Positions 25,820 to 39,235 of a DNA stretch of 64,000 bases are shown one piece after another. The notes beneath the pieces were generated by a model. It saw only the letters and a program-made list of their open reading frames with translations. It was not told where the DNA came from and searched no databases. Numbering within the stretch: the first letter of the stretch is position 1; each line of letters starts with the position of its first letter. Source of the DNA: Chamaelirium japonicum. Taxonomy: Eukaryota > Streptophyta > Magnoliopsida > Liliales > Melanthiaceae. Made by a program: the position numbers and the translations under genes. The DNA lies in assembly GCA_947650365.1 (NCBI GenBank), contig CANTAL010000025.1, forward strand, positions 124,001 to 188,000, written 5' to 3'.

Positions 25820-26335
25820 AATTTTAATTAATATTTTATAATTTATTAAATAAATTTTTAATTATTTAATTACATAATAATTTTTTTAAATTATTATTTA
25901 TTTAACTATAAAATTATTTAATAAATAAATTATTTATTTATTTAAGTAAATAATATATTTCATCACTAAATAAGTTTTTAAATATTTAAATAATTAACTA
26001 ATTATTTAATTATTTAAAAATAAAATAATAATTAAAGAAATAACTAATAAAATAAATTAATAAATTAATTATATAATTAAATTATTATTTCTTTATTTCA
26101 TTATTTAAATAATTAAATAGTTATCAAATTTAATTATTAAATAATATAATAATAATAAATAAATAAATAAATAAATTTAATTTAATAAATAGATAAATAA
26201 ATAATTAAATAAATTAATTATCATACTAAAACTTAATTATTAAATTATTTAAATTATTTAATAATGAAATAAATAATTAATTTAATTAAAAAAATTATAG
26301 CAAATTACTATGATAATCATAATAACGTTAAGATG
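25820..26335. repeat. AT-rich island 7
   Basis: Inverted relative to most islands: the terminus is at the right (tactatgataatcataataa near 26,305, then cgttaagatgaactattgct). It pairs with the island at 38,691-39,235 as part of the palindrome. No coding content. Confidence 0.75.
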
Positions 26336-27169
26336 AACTATTGCTATGGCAAACCCTATTCCATGGAAGAAAAGAGAAGAGAACAGGGAGATTTAATTAT
26401 ATTATTAAGAAGTGGAGATTTGGAATTTAGATTCTTTCTTACTTCACACCTATACCCATGACAATGGACTGGAGCTGGACTTTTTCTCTCTTCTCTCTTC
26501 ATTTATATCTCTGTTTTCTTTTTTCTTCTTCTTTCTCTTCGGTCTTCGTTTCTCTTTCCATTTTTATGTGACTGGTCGGCTGGGCTTGATATGTTCGTGC
26601 TACTAACGTATTATGAGATAGGAGAAAGAGAGAGCCGTCAAATATGCCCCACCCTAAAGGGTTCGTATAAATATTGAGAAGTAGAGTTTTGGAATTTAAA
26701 TTCCTTCTTACTTTACACCTATACCTGTAGCCAATAGACTAGAGTAGGACTACTCCAGTCCATTGGCCACGGGTATAGGTGTGAAGTAAGAAGGAATCTA
26801 AATTCCAAAACTCTACTTCTTAATATTTATACGACCCTTTAGGGTGGGGCATATTTGACAGCATTCTATTTCTCCCATCTTACAACATGTTATCAGCATG
26901 AATATATAGAGCCCAGCCGACCAATCTTAAGAAAACGGAGAGAGAAACAAAGATAGAAGAGAGAGAAGAAGAGAGAAGAGAACATAAAGATAAACGAAGA
27001 GAGAAGAGAGAAGAAGTCCTGCTCCAATCCATTGGCCACGGGTATAGGTGTGAAGTAAGAAGAAATTTAAATTTCAAAACTCTATTTCTTAATAATATAA
27101 TTAAATCTCTCCGTTCTCTTCTCTCTTTTCCCTTGGATTAGGACCTGTTCTCTTTTCTCTCTGAATAAT
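26336..27169. repeat. LTR-like module array
   Basis: Reverse 26,336-26,755, then forward 26,745-27,135. The flip at about 26,750 joins 'ggactactccagtccattgg', that is two 3' boxes back to back. Ends in a module truncated after 'ttggattaggacc'. Confidence 0.72.
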
Positions 27170-27700
27170 TATTTAGTTCGTTTACTTTATATTATTAATA
27201 TTAAAAAAATAATTAAATAACTGAATAATTAAATAATTAAATTAATTAATTATATTACTAAAAAATTAATTATTAAATAATTAAATAATTTAAACGAAGA
27301 CAGGAGAGAGAGAAGAGAGAAAAAGTCTTATTCTAGTCCATTCGCCATGGGTATAGGTATAAAGTAAGAAGGAATCTAAATTCCAAAAGTCCACTTCTCA
27401 ATAGTATCATCTCAATATTATTATGATTATCATAGTAAATTCTTTTCTCTTTTGGTTTTAATTAAATGATTAATTTAATTGAAAAAATTATAGTAACAAA
27501 CTCTACTTAATTATTATAGTAGTAAAATATAGAAAGATAAGAGAAGATAATTAAATATATATTTAATTTTTTAAATATTTAATTTATTAAACTAATTAAA
27601 TTAATTAAATAATAGGAAGTAAAGAAGGAAGATAAAGCATACCCGTATTATTTGCTTTAAAAATAATTTACATTTTTCTTTTAAAAAATTAAAAACATTA
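27170..27700. repeat. AT-rich stretches with a broken fold-back and island leader
   Basis: AT stretch to 27,295, a short forward purine tract and 3' box, half a fold-back from 27,398 (cttctcaatagtatcatctc), then the leader (gaagataaagcatacccgta) and 'cattacaactgttatgagat'. The whole series is repeated inverted at about 37,140-37,700 and 62,520-63,080. Confidence 0.75.
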
Positions 27701-28068
27701 CAACTGTTATGAGATTATTCGATCGAATGACTGTCCACCGTCGGATCTCTCTCATGGATTAGGGATTCCTATAGATTACTTTGGCCCTAAATAAGCTTAG
27801 CCTATAAATAATATATGACCTATTTAGGGTGGGGCATATTTGACAGCTCTCTCTTTCTTCTATCTCACAACACGTTATTAGCACGAACATGTCGAGCTCA
27901 ACCGACCAGTCGTAAGAAAATAGAGAGAGAAATGAAGACAGAAGAGAGAAAAGAAGAACGAAGAGAACATAAAGATAAATAAAGATAAAAGAGAGAAGAA
28001 ATCCTGCATCAGTCCATTGGCTACTGGTATAAATGTGAAGTAAGAAGAAATCTAAATTCCAAAATTCC
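27701..28068 (+). repeat. Forward LTR-like module, near full length
   Basis: U3-like edge near 27,715, TATA near 27,801, GGGTGGGGC box near 27,828, primer-site-like motif near 27,867, purine tract and 3' box, ending at 'ccaaaattccacttttcaat'. About 365 bp and one of the simplest complete units in the window. Confidence 0.75.
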
Positions 28069-28790
28069 ACTTTTCAATAGTATCATCTTAACATTATTAT
28101 GATTATCATAGTAATATTACTATAAATTTTTTAATTAAATTAATAATTTATTTAATTATTAAATAATTTAAATAAATTAATAATTATTTTTTTAGTAAAA
28201 TAATAAATTTATTTAATTATCTAGGTATTTTATTAGTTATTTCTTAAATTATTATATTATTTTTAATTAATTAAATAATTAGTTAATTATTTAAATATAT
28301 TAAAATTTATTTATGGAAGAAATATATTAAATAAATTATTTACATAGACAAATAAATAATTTAATTAATAAAATATTTTATAGAAAAATATATAATAATT
28401 AAAATAAATTATTATCTAATTAAATAAATAAAAATTATTTTATTAAATTATGAAATTTTAATTAAAATAAATAAAAATTTTAATTATTTAATTAAGTAAT
28501 AAAATAAAATAATAATTCAATAAATATTTACTTATTATTTAAATAATTAGTTAATTATTTGAATATATAAATAATAAAATATTTATTTAAATAACTTAAT
28601 ATTTTCTTAAATAATTAAATAAGTATTTATTTATTTTAATATTTAAATAATATATATTTAATTTAAATAATTTCATTTTAATAAATATAATAAATAAATA
28701 TTGAGAAGTAGAGTTTTAGAATAATTTATAGGTATGAAGTAAATTTAAATTTTGGAAATAAAATTATTTAATTAATTTATAATTATATAA
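28069..28790. repeat. AT-rich island 8
   Basis: Opens with the terminus (agtatcatcttaacattatt). Near 28,700-28,790 it holds a degraded module 3' box (gagaagtagagttttagaat, aggtatgaagtaaattt). Inverted partner of 35,930-36,795: that island has the same degraded box at 35,945-35,990. Confidence 0.75.
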
Positions 28791-31700
28791 CATGTTATCA
28801 GCACGAACATATCGAGCCCAGCCGACCAGTAACAAGAAAGCGGAGAGAGAAACGAAGCCAGAAGTGGAGTTTTGGAATTTAGATTCATTATTACTTCACA
28901 CCTATACCCGTGGCCAATGGACTGGAGTAGGACTTCTTCTCTCTTTTCTCTTCATTTATTTCTCCGTTCTGTTCTCTCTTTTTCTCTCTCTTCTGTCTTC
29001 GTTTCTTTCTTAGCTTTCTTGTGATTGGTCGGCTGGGCTCGGCATATTCGTGCTGATAACGTGTTGTGAGATGGGAGAAAGAGAGAGCAATCAAATGTGT
29101 CCTACCCTAAAGGGGTCGTATAAATATTGAGAAGTGGAGTTTTAAATACTCACTTCTCAACACGTTATAAATAAATTTAAATTATTTAAGTTGTGATATA
29201 ATAATCTTTGGGAAACCCTAATCCATGAGAGAAGAAAAAAGAGAATAGAGAGAAAAATGAAGATAGAAGAGAGAAAATAACAAAGAGATTTAGTAATTTT
29301 TCTTTTGACTGGTCAGCTTATTATTTAAATATTTAATTATAAATAATTTTTAAAAAATTAAATCTCTCCATTCTCTTCCCTTTTTGTTTATCTCTTTGTT
29401 CTCTTCTCTGTTTATTTTTTTCTTCATTTTTTTGTGACTGGTCGGCTGGACTCGACATGTTCGTGCTGATAACATATTGTGAGAAGAGAGAAGAAGAGAG
29501 AAAAGAACGGAGAGATAAACGAAGAAAGAAGAGAGAAGAAGTCCTGCTCCAGTCCATTAGCCACGGGTATAGGTGTGAAGTAAGAAGGCGGGCACGTTTG
29601 ATGGCTCTTTCTTTCTCCCATCTCACAACACGTTATCAGCACGAACATTTCGAGCCCAACCGACCAGTCATAAGAAAACAGACAGAAAAACGAAGACAGA
29701 AGTAGAGTTTTGGAATTTAGATTTATTCTTACTTCACACCTATACCCATAGCCAATGAACTAGAATATGACTTCTTCTCTCTTCTATCTTTGTTTATCTC
29801 TCTATTTTTTTCTCTCTTCTTTTCTCTCTTCTGTCTTCGTTTCTCTCTTCGTTTTCTTGCGACTGGTCGGTTGGGCTTGACATGTTCGTGTTAATAACGT
29901 GTTATGAGATGGGAGAAAGAGAGAGCTGTTAAACATGCTCCACCCTAAAGGAGTAGTATTTTATTTATAGGTTGAGCTTACTTAGGGACTAAGCCATCTA
30001 TGGGAAACCCTAATCCATGGGAGAAGAGAGAAGAGAACGGAGAGATTTAATTATATTATTGAGAATTAGAGTTTTAGAATTAAAATACCTACTGAATTAA
30101 ACTAGATATATTATCAGCACGAACATGATTTCTTCTCTCTTCTCTCTTTGTTTATCTCTCCGTTCACTTCTATCTTCTTCTGTCTTCATATCTCTCCCTG
30201 TTTTCTTATGACTGGTCGACTAGGATTGACATATTCATGCTGATAATATGTTGTGAGATAAGAGAAGAATAGAGAAGAGAATAAAAAGATAAACAAATAG
30301 AGAAGAGAGAAGAAGTCTTGCTCTCTTTTTCTCTTATCTCACAACACGTTATCAGTATGAACATGTCTAAACCAGCCGACCAGTTGCAAGAAAATAGAGA
30401 GAGAAATAAAAACAGAAGAGAGAGAAGAAGAGAAAAGGGAACGGAAAGATAAACGAAGAGAGAAGAAATCCTGCTCCAGTCCATTGGCCACAGGTATAGG
30501 TGTAAAGTAAGAAGGTATCTAAATTCAAAAACTCCACTTCTGTCTTTATTTCTCTCTATATTATTATGATTGGTCAGTTGGGCTCAACATGTTCATGTAG
30601 ATAACGTGTTATGAGAAGAAAGAAGAGAACGGAGAGATAAACATAGAGAGAAGAGAGGATAAGTCTGGCTCTAGTCCATTCGCTATAGTTATAGGTATAA
30701 AGTGAGAAGGAAGCTAAAGTCAAAAACTCTACTTCTCAATAATATAATTAAATCTCTCCGTTCTCTTCTCTCTTCTCCCATGGATTAGGGTTTCCCATAG
30801 ACTGATTAGGCCCTAAGTAAGTTGACCCAATAAATAATATATGACCCCTTTAGCTAGGGGCATATTTGATGGCTCTCTTTGTCCCATCTCACAACACATT
30901 ATCAGCACGAACATGTCGAGCCCAGCCGACCAGTCATAAGAAAAGGGAGAGAGAAACGAAGATAGAAGAAGAGAGAAGAGAACGAAGAGATAAATATATA
31001 AAGAAAAAAGATGAAGTCCTGCTCCAGTCCATTGGCCATGGGTATAGGTGTGAATTAAGAAGGAATCTAAATTCCAAAACTCTACTTCTTAATATTTATA
31101 CGACCCTTTAGGGTGGGGCACATTTGATGGCTCACACTTTCTCCTATCTTACAATACGTTATCAGTATGAACATATCGAGCCCAGTTGACTAGTCACAAG
31201 AAAACGGAGAGAGAAATAACGACAGAAGAGATAGAAAAAGAGAGAAGAAAATAAAGAGATAAATAAAGAGAGAAGAGAGAAGAAGTCCTACTCCTGTCCA
31301 TTGGGAATAAAATAGAGAGAGAAATAAAGGCAGAAGTGGAGTTTTGAAATTTAGATTCCTTCTTACTTCACACCTATACCTGTGGCCAATGGACTAGAGC
31401 AAGACTTCTTCTCTCTTCTCTCTTCGTTTATCTCTCCGTTCTCTTCTCTCTTCTACTATCTCTTCTGTCTTCGTTTCTCTCTCCATTTTCTTGCGACTGG
31501 TCGGCTGGGCTTGATATGTTCGTGCTGATAACGTGTTGTAAGATAGAAGAAAGAGAGAGCCGTCAAATGTGCCCCGCCCTAAACGGGCCATATATTATTT
31601 ATAGGGTAAGTTTACTTAGGGCCTAAGCAATCTATGGAAAATCCAAATCTATAGGAGAAGAGAGAAGAGATCAGAGAGATTTAATTATATTATTGAGAAG

Positions 31701-31941
31701 TAGAGTTTTGGAATTTAAATTCCTTCTTACTTCACACCTATACCCGTGGCCAATTGACTGGAACAGGACTTCTTCTCTCTTTATTTATCTCTCCGTTCTC
31801 TTCTCTCTTATTCTCTCTCTTCTGTCTTCGTTTCTCTCTCCGTTTTCTTGTGACTGGTCGGTTGGGCTCGACATGTTCGTACTGATAACGTATTATGAGT
31901 TGGGAAAAAGAGAGAGACATCAAACGTGCCCCAAAACTCTA
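28791..31941. repeat. LTR-like module array, mixed; left palindrome arm
   Basis: Forward to 28,863, reverse to about 29,150, a patch of AT and module scraps to 29,370, reverse to 29,480, forward to 29,700, reverse to 30,250, forward to 30,538, reverse to 30,615, forward to 31,330, reverse to 31,941. Most flips use the two recurrent junctions. Everything from 29,825 on is repeated near 55.2-57.3 kb. Confidence 0.78.
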
Positions 31942-32159
31942 CTTCTGTTATTATGATTATCATAGTAATATTACTATAATTTTTTAATTAAATTAATCAT
32001 TAATTTAATTATTAAATAATTTAAATAATTTCATAATTTAAATAATTTAATAATTTAAATTAATCCTTAATAATTAAATAAATGATTAATTTAAATAAAA
32101 AAATTATAGTAATATTACTATGATAATCATAATAACATTAAGATGATACTATTGAGAAG
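31942..32159. repeat. Core fold-back hairpin of the giant palindrome
   Basis: Left arm 'attatgattatcatagtaat' and onwards, right arm the complement ending 'gatgatactattgagaag', with an AT-only loop. The flanks are also inverted: 'cgtgccccaaaactctactt' on the left mirrors 'agtagagttttagggcacg' on the right. The duplicate at 57,328-57,563 keeps the full left end, so the missing end here is a deletion in this copy. Confidence 0.8.
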
Positions 32160-35100
32160 TAGAGTTTTAGGGCACGTTTGATGACTTTCTCTTTCTCCCA
32201 CCTAATAATACGTTATCAGCATGAACATGTCGAGCCCAGCCGACCAGTCACAAGAAAATGGAGAGAGAAACGAAGATAGAAGAGAGAGAATAAGATAGAA
32301 GGGAACAGAGAGATAAATAAAGAGAGAAGAAATCCTACTCCAGCCCATTGGCCACGGGTATAGGTGTGAAGTAAGAAGGAATTTAAATTCCAAAACTCTA
32401 CTTCTTAATAATATAATTAAATCTCTTCGTTCTCTTCTCTTTTTTCTTTTCTCCCATAGATTAGGGTTTTCCATAGATAGCGTAGGCCCTAAGTAAGCTT
32501 ACTCTATAAATAATATAAGACCCCTTTAGGGTAGGGCACATTTGACGGCTCTCTTTTTCTTCCATCTTACAACACGCTACCAGTATGAATATGTCGAGCC
32601 CAACCGACCAGTCACAAGAAAACAAAGAGAGAAACAAAGATAGAAAATATATAAGAAAAGAGGAGAGAATGGAGAGATAAATAAAGTGAGAAGAGAGAAG
32701 TCCTGCTCCAGTCGATTAGCCATGGGTATAGGTGTGAAGTAAGAAGTAATCTAAATTCCAAAACCCCACTTTTGCCTTTATTTCTCTCTCTATTTTTTTC
32801 CCAATGGACTGGAGTAGGACTTCTCTCTTCTTTCTATGTTTATCTCTCCGTTCTCTTCTCTCTTATTCTCTTTCTTCTTTCTTTAATTCTATCTCCGTTT
32901 TCTTTTGGTTGGTTGATTGGGCTCGACAAGTTCGTACTGATAATGTATAATGAAATGGGAGAAAGAGAGAGCCATTAAATATGCCCCACCCTAAAGGGTC
33001 GTATAAATATTAAAAAGTGGAGTTTTGGAATTTAGATTCCTTCTAACTTCACACCTATACCCGTGGCCAATGGACTTGAGCAGGAGTTTATCTCTTTTCT
33101 CTCCTTATTTATCTCTCTGTTCTCTTCTCTCTTCTTCTCTCTCTTCTATCTTCGTTTCTTTCTGTTTTCTTATAACTGGTCGGCTGTGCTCGACATGTTT
33201 GTACTGATAATGTGTTGTGAGATGGGAGAAAGAGAGAGCCATCAAATGTGCCCCAGGCTAAAGGGGTTGTATATTTTTTATAGGGTCAACTTACTTAGGG
33301 CTTAATCAGTCTATGGAAATCCTAATCCATGGGAGAAGAGAAAAGAGAACGGAGAGATTTAATTATATTATTAAAAAGTGGAGTTTTGAAATTTAGATTC
33401 ATTCTCACTTTATACCTATAACCATGGCGAATGGACTGGAGCCGAACTTATCCTCTCTTCTCTCTTCGTTTATCTTTCCATTCTCTTCTTTCTTCTCACT
33501 ACACATTATCTGCACGAACATGTCGAGCCCAATCGACCAGTCATAAGAAAATAAAGAGAGAAATAAAGATAGAAGTGGAGTTTTTGAATTTAGATTCATT
33601 CTTACTTCACACCTATACCTGTGGCCAATGAACTGGTGTAGGACTTCTTCTCTCTTTGTTTATTTCTCCGTTCCTTTCTCTCGTTTTCTCTTTCTTCTGT
33701 CTTCGTTTCTCTCTCTATTTTTTTGCAACTGGTTGGCTGCTCTCGATATGTTCGTGTTGATAACGTGTTGTTAGATGGAAGAAATAGAGAGCCATCAAAT
33801 TTGCCCCACCCTAAAGGGGTCATATATTATTTATTGGGTAAGTTTACTTAGGGTCTAAGCAATCTATGGAAAACCCTAATCTATGGGAGAAAAAAGAAGA
33901 TAACAGAGAGATTTCATTATATGATTTAGAAATAGAGTTTTAAAATTTAGATTCCTTCTTATTTCTCACCTGTACCCGTGGCCAATGGACAGGAGCAGGA
34001 CTTCTTCTCTCTTCTCTCTTCGTTTATCTCTCTATTCTCTTCTCTCTCTTCTGTCTTCGTTTCTCTCTCCATTTTTTTGTGACTCGTTGGCTGGGCTCGA
34101 CATGTTCATGCTGATAATGTGTTATAAGATGGGAGAAAGAGAGAGCCATTAAACATGCCCCATCTTAAAGGGGTCGTATAAATATTGAGAAGTGGATTTT
34201 TGGAATTTAGATTCCTTTTTACTTCACACCTATACCCATGGTGAATGGACAGGAGCAAGACTTCTTCTCTCTTCTCTCTTTGTTTATCTCTCTGTTCTCT
34301 TCTCTATTCTTCTCTTATCTCACAACACGTTATCAGTATGAACATATCGAGCCCAGTCGATCGGTCACAAGAAAACGGAGAGAGAAATAAAGACAGAAGA
34401 AGGAGAAAAGAATGGAGAGATAAACAAAGAGAGAAGAAGTCCTGTTCGTATTGATAATATGTCTACTTTAATTCAGAAGGAATCTAAATTCCAAAACTCT
34501 ACTTCTTTGTAATATAATTAAATCTCTCCATTCTCTTCTCTTTTCTCCCATGGATTAGGGTTTCACATAGATGGCTTAGTCCCTAAGTAAGCTTAACCTA
34601 TAAATAATATATGACTCCTTTAGGGTGGTGCATGTTTGACGGCTCTGTCTTTCTCCCATCTCATAACACGTTATTAACATGAACATGTCGAGCCCAGCTG
34701 ACCAGTCGTAAGAAAACGGAGAGAGAAACGAAGACAGAAGAGAGAGAAGAAGAGAGAAAAAAACGAAAAGATAAACAAAGATGGAAGAGAGAAGAAGTCA
34801 TGGTCCAGTCTATTGGCCATGGGTATAGGTGTGAAGTAAGAAGGAATCTAAATTCCAAAACTCTACTTCTGTTTTTGTTTTTCTCTCTATTTTCTTGTGA
34901 CTGGTCGGCTGGGCTCGACATGTTCATGCTGATAACGTGTCGTGAGATGGGAGAAAGAGAGAGCCATCAAATGTGCCCACCTTCTTACTTCACACCTATA
35001 TCCATGGCCAATCGACTGGAGTAGGACTTCTTCTCTCTTCTTTCTTTATTTATCTCTCCGTTCTCTTCTCTCTTCTTTTCTTTTCTCACAATATGTTATC

Positions 35101-35794
35101 AGTACGAACATGTCGAGCCCAGCCGACCAGTCACAAGAAAACGAAGAGAAAAATGAACAGAGAAGAGAACAGAGAGATAAACGAAGAGAGAAAAGAATAA
35201 AGAGATTTAATTATTTAAAAATTATTTATAATTAAATATTTAAATAATAAGCCGACCAGTCACAAAAAAAATTATTAAATCTCTCTGTTCTCTTCTCTCT
35301 TCTATCTTTATTTCTCTCTCTGTTTTTTTCTTTCTTCTTCTATGGATTAGGGTTTTCCATAGATTGTTATATCACAATAATTTAAATAATTTAATTTTAA
35401 ATATAACATGTTGAGAAGTGAATATTTAAAACTCTACTTCTCAATATTTATACAACCCCTTTAGGGTGGGGCACGTTTGACGGCTCTCTTTCTCCCATCT
35501 CACAACACGTTATCAGCACGAACATGTCGAGCGTAGCCGACCAATCACAAGAAAGTGGAGAGAGAAATAAATACAGAAGAGAGAGAAGAAGAGAGAACAA
35601 AATGGAGAAATAAATAAAGAGAAAAGAGAGAAGAAGTCCTGCTTCAGTCCGTTTGCCACGGGTATAGGTTTGAAGTAATAAGGAATCTAAATTCCAAAAC
35701 TCCAATTCTGTCTTCGTTTCTCTCTCTGTTTTCTTATGACTGGTTAGCTGGGCTCGATATGTTCGTACTGATAACGTGTTGTGAGATGAGGGAT
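32160..35794. repeat. LTR-like module array, mixed; right palindrome arm
   Basis: Mirror of 28.8-31.9 kb: forward 32,165-32,770, reverse to 33,490, forward to 33,575, reverse to 34,312, forward to 34,860, reverse to 35,085, forward to 35,215, an AT and module patch to 35,440, forward to 35,705, reverse to 35,794. It is about 0.46 kb longer than the left arm between 33.3 and 34.3 kb, consistent with one extra unit. Confidence 0.78.
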
Positions 35795-36795
35795 TTCTTA
35801 TTTATTTTATTTATTTTAAGTAATATTTATTTAAATATAATAAAGTATATTATTTCTTTAAATATTTAAATAGTATAATCTTAACGTTATTATTTAAATA
35901 TTTAATTATAAAATAATCAAATAATTTTATTTCCAAAATTCAAATTTACTTCACACTTATAAATTATTCAAAAACTCTACTCCTTAATGTGTATTTATTA
36001 TATTTATTATAATTAAATTATATAAATAATTTATATATTATTTAAATATTAAAATAAATTATTATATATTTAATTATATAAAAAAATATTAAGTTTTTTA
36101 AATTAATATTTTATTATTTATTTATTCAAATAATTTAGTAATTATTTAAATAATAATTAATAGTTATTTAATTATTGTTTTATTTTATTATTTAATTAAA
36201 TAAATAATTTTTTTATTTATTTCAATTAATATTTTATAATTTAATAAAATAGTTTTTAATTATTTAATTAAATAATAATTTATTTAAATTATTATTTGTT
36301 TTACAATAAAATCATTTAATAATTAAATTATTTATTTGTTTAAGTAAATAATCTATTTAATAAATTTTTTTCATAAATAATTTTTTAAATATTTAAATAA
36401 TTATATAATTATATAATTATTTAAAAATAATATAATAATTAATGAAATAACTATTAAAATAAATTAATAAATTAATAAATTAATTATATAATTATATCAT
36501 TATTTATTTATTTAGTAATTTAAATAATTAAATAGTTACCTAATTAAACTATTTAATAATATAATAATAATATAATAATAATACAATAATAATAAATAAA
36601 TAAATTTTTAAAATTAATTAAATAACTAGATAATTACATAATAAAATAAATTTATTATTTTACTAAAAACTAAATTATTAAATAATTAAATTATTTAAAT
36701 TATTTAATAATTAAATAATTAATTAATTTAAATAAAAAAATTATAGTAACATTACTATGATAATCATAATAACGTTAAGATGATACTATTGAGAA
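35795..36795. repeat. AT-rich island 9 with ATA-type microsatellite
   Basis: About 1 kb of nearly pure A+T. The terminus is at the right (tactatgataatcataataa, then cgttaagatgatactattga). A run of ATA/AAT units lies at 36,551-36,602. In the duplicate at 61,185-62,165 this run is slightly longer, as expected of a microsatellite. No gene. Confidence 0.78.
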
Positions 36796-38690
36796 GTGAA
36801 GTTTTGAAATTTAGATTCCTTCTTACTTCACACCTATACCCATGGCTAATGGATTGGAGCAAGACTATTTTTTTCTTTTATCTTTGTTTATTTGTATGTT
36901 CTCTTATCTCTTCTTCTCTCTCTTCTGTCTTTGTTTCTCTCTCTATTTTCTTACGACTGGTCGGCTGTGCTCGACATATTCTTACTGATAACGTGTTGTG
37001 AGATGGGAGAAAAAGTGAGCCGTCAAATATGCCCCACCATAAATAGGTCGTATATTATTTATAGGGTAAGCTTACTTAGGGCCTAAGCAATCTATGGGAA
37101 TCCCTAATCCATGGGAGAGATCCGACGGTGGACAGCCATTTGATCGAATGATCTCATAAAAGTTATAATGTTTTAAATTTTTTTAAAGAAAAATATAAAT
37201 TATTTTTAAAGTAAAAAATAATGGTGTGCCTTATCTTCCTTCTTTACTTCCTATTATTTAATTAATTTAAATAGTTTAATAAACTAAATAAATAAAAAAT
37301 TAAATAAATATTTAATTATCTTCTCTCATCTCTCTATATTTTATTACTATGATAGTTAAGTGGAGTTTGTTACTATAATTTTTTTAATTAAATTAATTGT
37401 TTTATTAAAATGAAGAGAGAAGAGAATTTACTATGATAATAATAATAATGTTGAGATGATACTACTGAGAAATAGAGTTTTGGAATTTAGATTTCTTCTT
37501 ACTTTATACCTATACCCGTGGCGAATGGACTGGAGTAAGACTTTTTCCCTTTTCTCTCTCTCCTGTCTTCGTTTAAATTATTTAATAATTTAAATAATTT
37601 AATAATTAAGTTTTAAGTAAAATAATTAATTTATTTAATTATTTAATTATCTAGTTATTTAATATTTTTTTTAATATTAATAGTTTAAAGTAAACTAATT
37701 AAATAATTATTGAGAGAGAAGAGAGAACAAGTTCTAATCCAAGGGAGAAGAGAGAATAGAATGGAGAGATTTAATTATATTATATAGAAGTAGAGTTTTA
37801 AAATTTAAATTCCTTCTTACTTCATATCTATACCCGTGGCCAATGGACTGGAGTAGGACTTCTCTTTTCTCTCTTCGTTTATCTCTCTGTTCTCTTCTAT
37901 CTTCTTATCTCTCTTTTTCTCTCTCTTTTGTCTTCGTTTCTCTCTCTGTTTTCTTATGACTGGTCGGCTGGGCTCGACATATTCATGCTGATAATATGTT
38001 GTAAGATGGGGGAAAGAGAAAGACATCAAACGTGCCCCACCCTAAAAGGGTCGTATAAATATTAAGAAGAGGAGTTTTGGAATTTAGATTCCTTCTTATT
38101 TCACACCTATACTCATGGCCAATGGACTGGAGCAGGACTTCTTCTCTCTTCTTATAATACGTTATTAGCACGAACATGCATGTCGAGCCCATCCGACTAA
38201 TAATAACAAAATGGAGAGAGAAACAAAGACCAAAGAGAAAGAAGAAAAGAGAAGAGAATGAAGAGATAAACAAAGAGAGAAGAGAGAAGAAATCCTACTC
38301 TAGTCCATTGGCCATGGGTATAGGTGTGAAGTAAGAAGGAATCTAAATTCCAAACCTTCACTTCTCAATATTTATACGACCTCTTTAGGGTGGGGCACGT
38401 TTGACGGCTCTCTTTTTCTCCTATCTCATAACACGTAATCAGTACGAACATGTCTAGCCCAGCCGACCAGTCACATGAAAATAAAGAAAGAAACAAAAAC
38501 AGAAGAGAGAGAAGAAGAGAGAAGAAAATAGAGATATAAAAGAAGAGAAAAGAAGTCCAGCTCCAATCTATTGGCCACGGGTATAGGTGTGAAGTAAGAA
38601 GGAATCTAAATTCCAAAACTCTACTTCTCAATAATATAAATAAATCTCTTTGTTTTCTTCTCTTTTCTCCCATAAATTAGGGTTTCCCAT
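36796..38690. repeat. LTR-like modules with inserted AT pieces
   Basis: A reverse module to about 37,150 with U3-like edge, leader and AT stretch 37,160-37,330, part of a fold-back to 37,460, reverse 3' box to 37,575, AT stretch to 37,710, reverse to 38,150, then forward to 38,690. The forward unit at 38,165 has 'catgcatgtcgagccc', a 4-bp duplication also present at 63,552. Confidence 0.75.
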
Positions 38691-39235
38691 AGCAATAGTT
38701 CATCTCAACGTTATTATGATTATCATATTAATTTTCTATAATTATTTTAAATTAATTAATTATTTATTTCATTATTAAATAATTTAAAAAATTTAATAAT
38801 AAAGTTTTTAGTAAGATAATTAATTAATTTAATTATTTATTTATCTAGTTATTAAATAAATTTATTATTGTTTTTATTTATTATTATTATAATATTTAAT
38901 AATTAAATTAGGTATTTATTTAATTATTAAAATTATTAAAGTAAAAAATAATAATTTAATTATATAAGTAATATATTAATTCATTTTATTAGTTATTTCT
39001 TTCATTATTATTTTATTTTAAAATAATTAAATAATTAGTTAATTATTTAAATATTTAAAAACTTATTTAGTGATGAAATATATTAAATAAATTATTTACT
39101 TAAACAAATAAATAATTTAATTATTAAATAATTTTATAGTTACATAAATAATAATTTAAATAAATTATTATATAATTAAATAAATAAAAAATTATTTTAT
39201 AAATTATAAAATATTAATTAAAACTATTGAGAAAT
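38691..39235. repeat. AT-rich island 10
   Basis: Opens 'agcaatagttcatctcaacg', closes 'aaaactattgagaaatggag'. Duplicated in direct orientation 1,804-1,816 bp downstream (40,496-41,068), with a truncated third copy at 54,531-54,825 and an inverted copy at 25,820-26,335. Confidence 0.78.

Larger units (their letters stand above)
29825..38622 (+). repeat. Recent direct duplication B, copy 1
   Basis: Repeated at 55,208-64,000 with an offset of 25,378-25,384 from end to end. In two stretches compared by eye (30,061-30,180 and about 33,385-33,545) I count 2 differences in 120 and 5 in 160, mostly transitions. Indels exist, for example about 19 bp are missing from the left arm of the fold-back at 31,942. 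The copy ends only because the window ends. Confidence 0.9.
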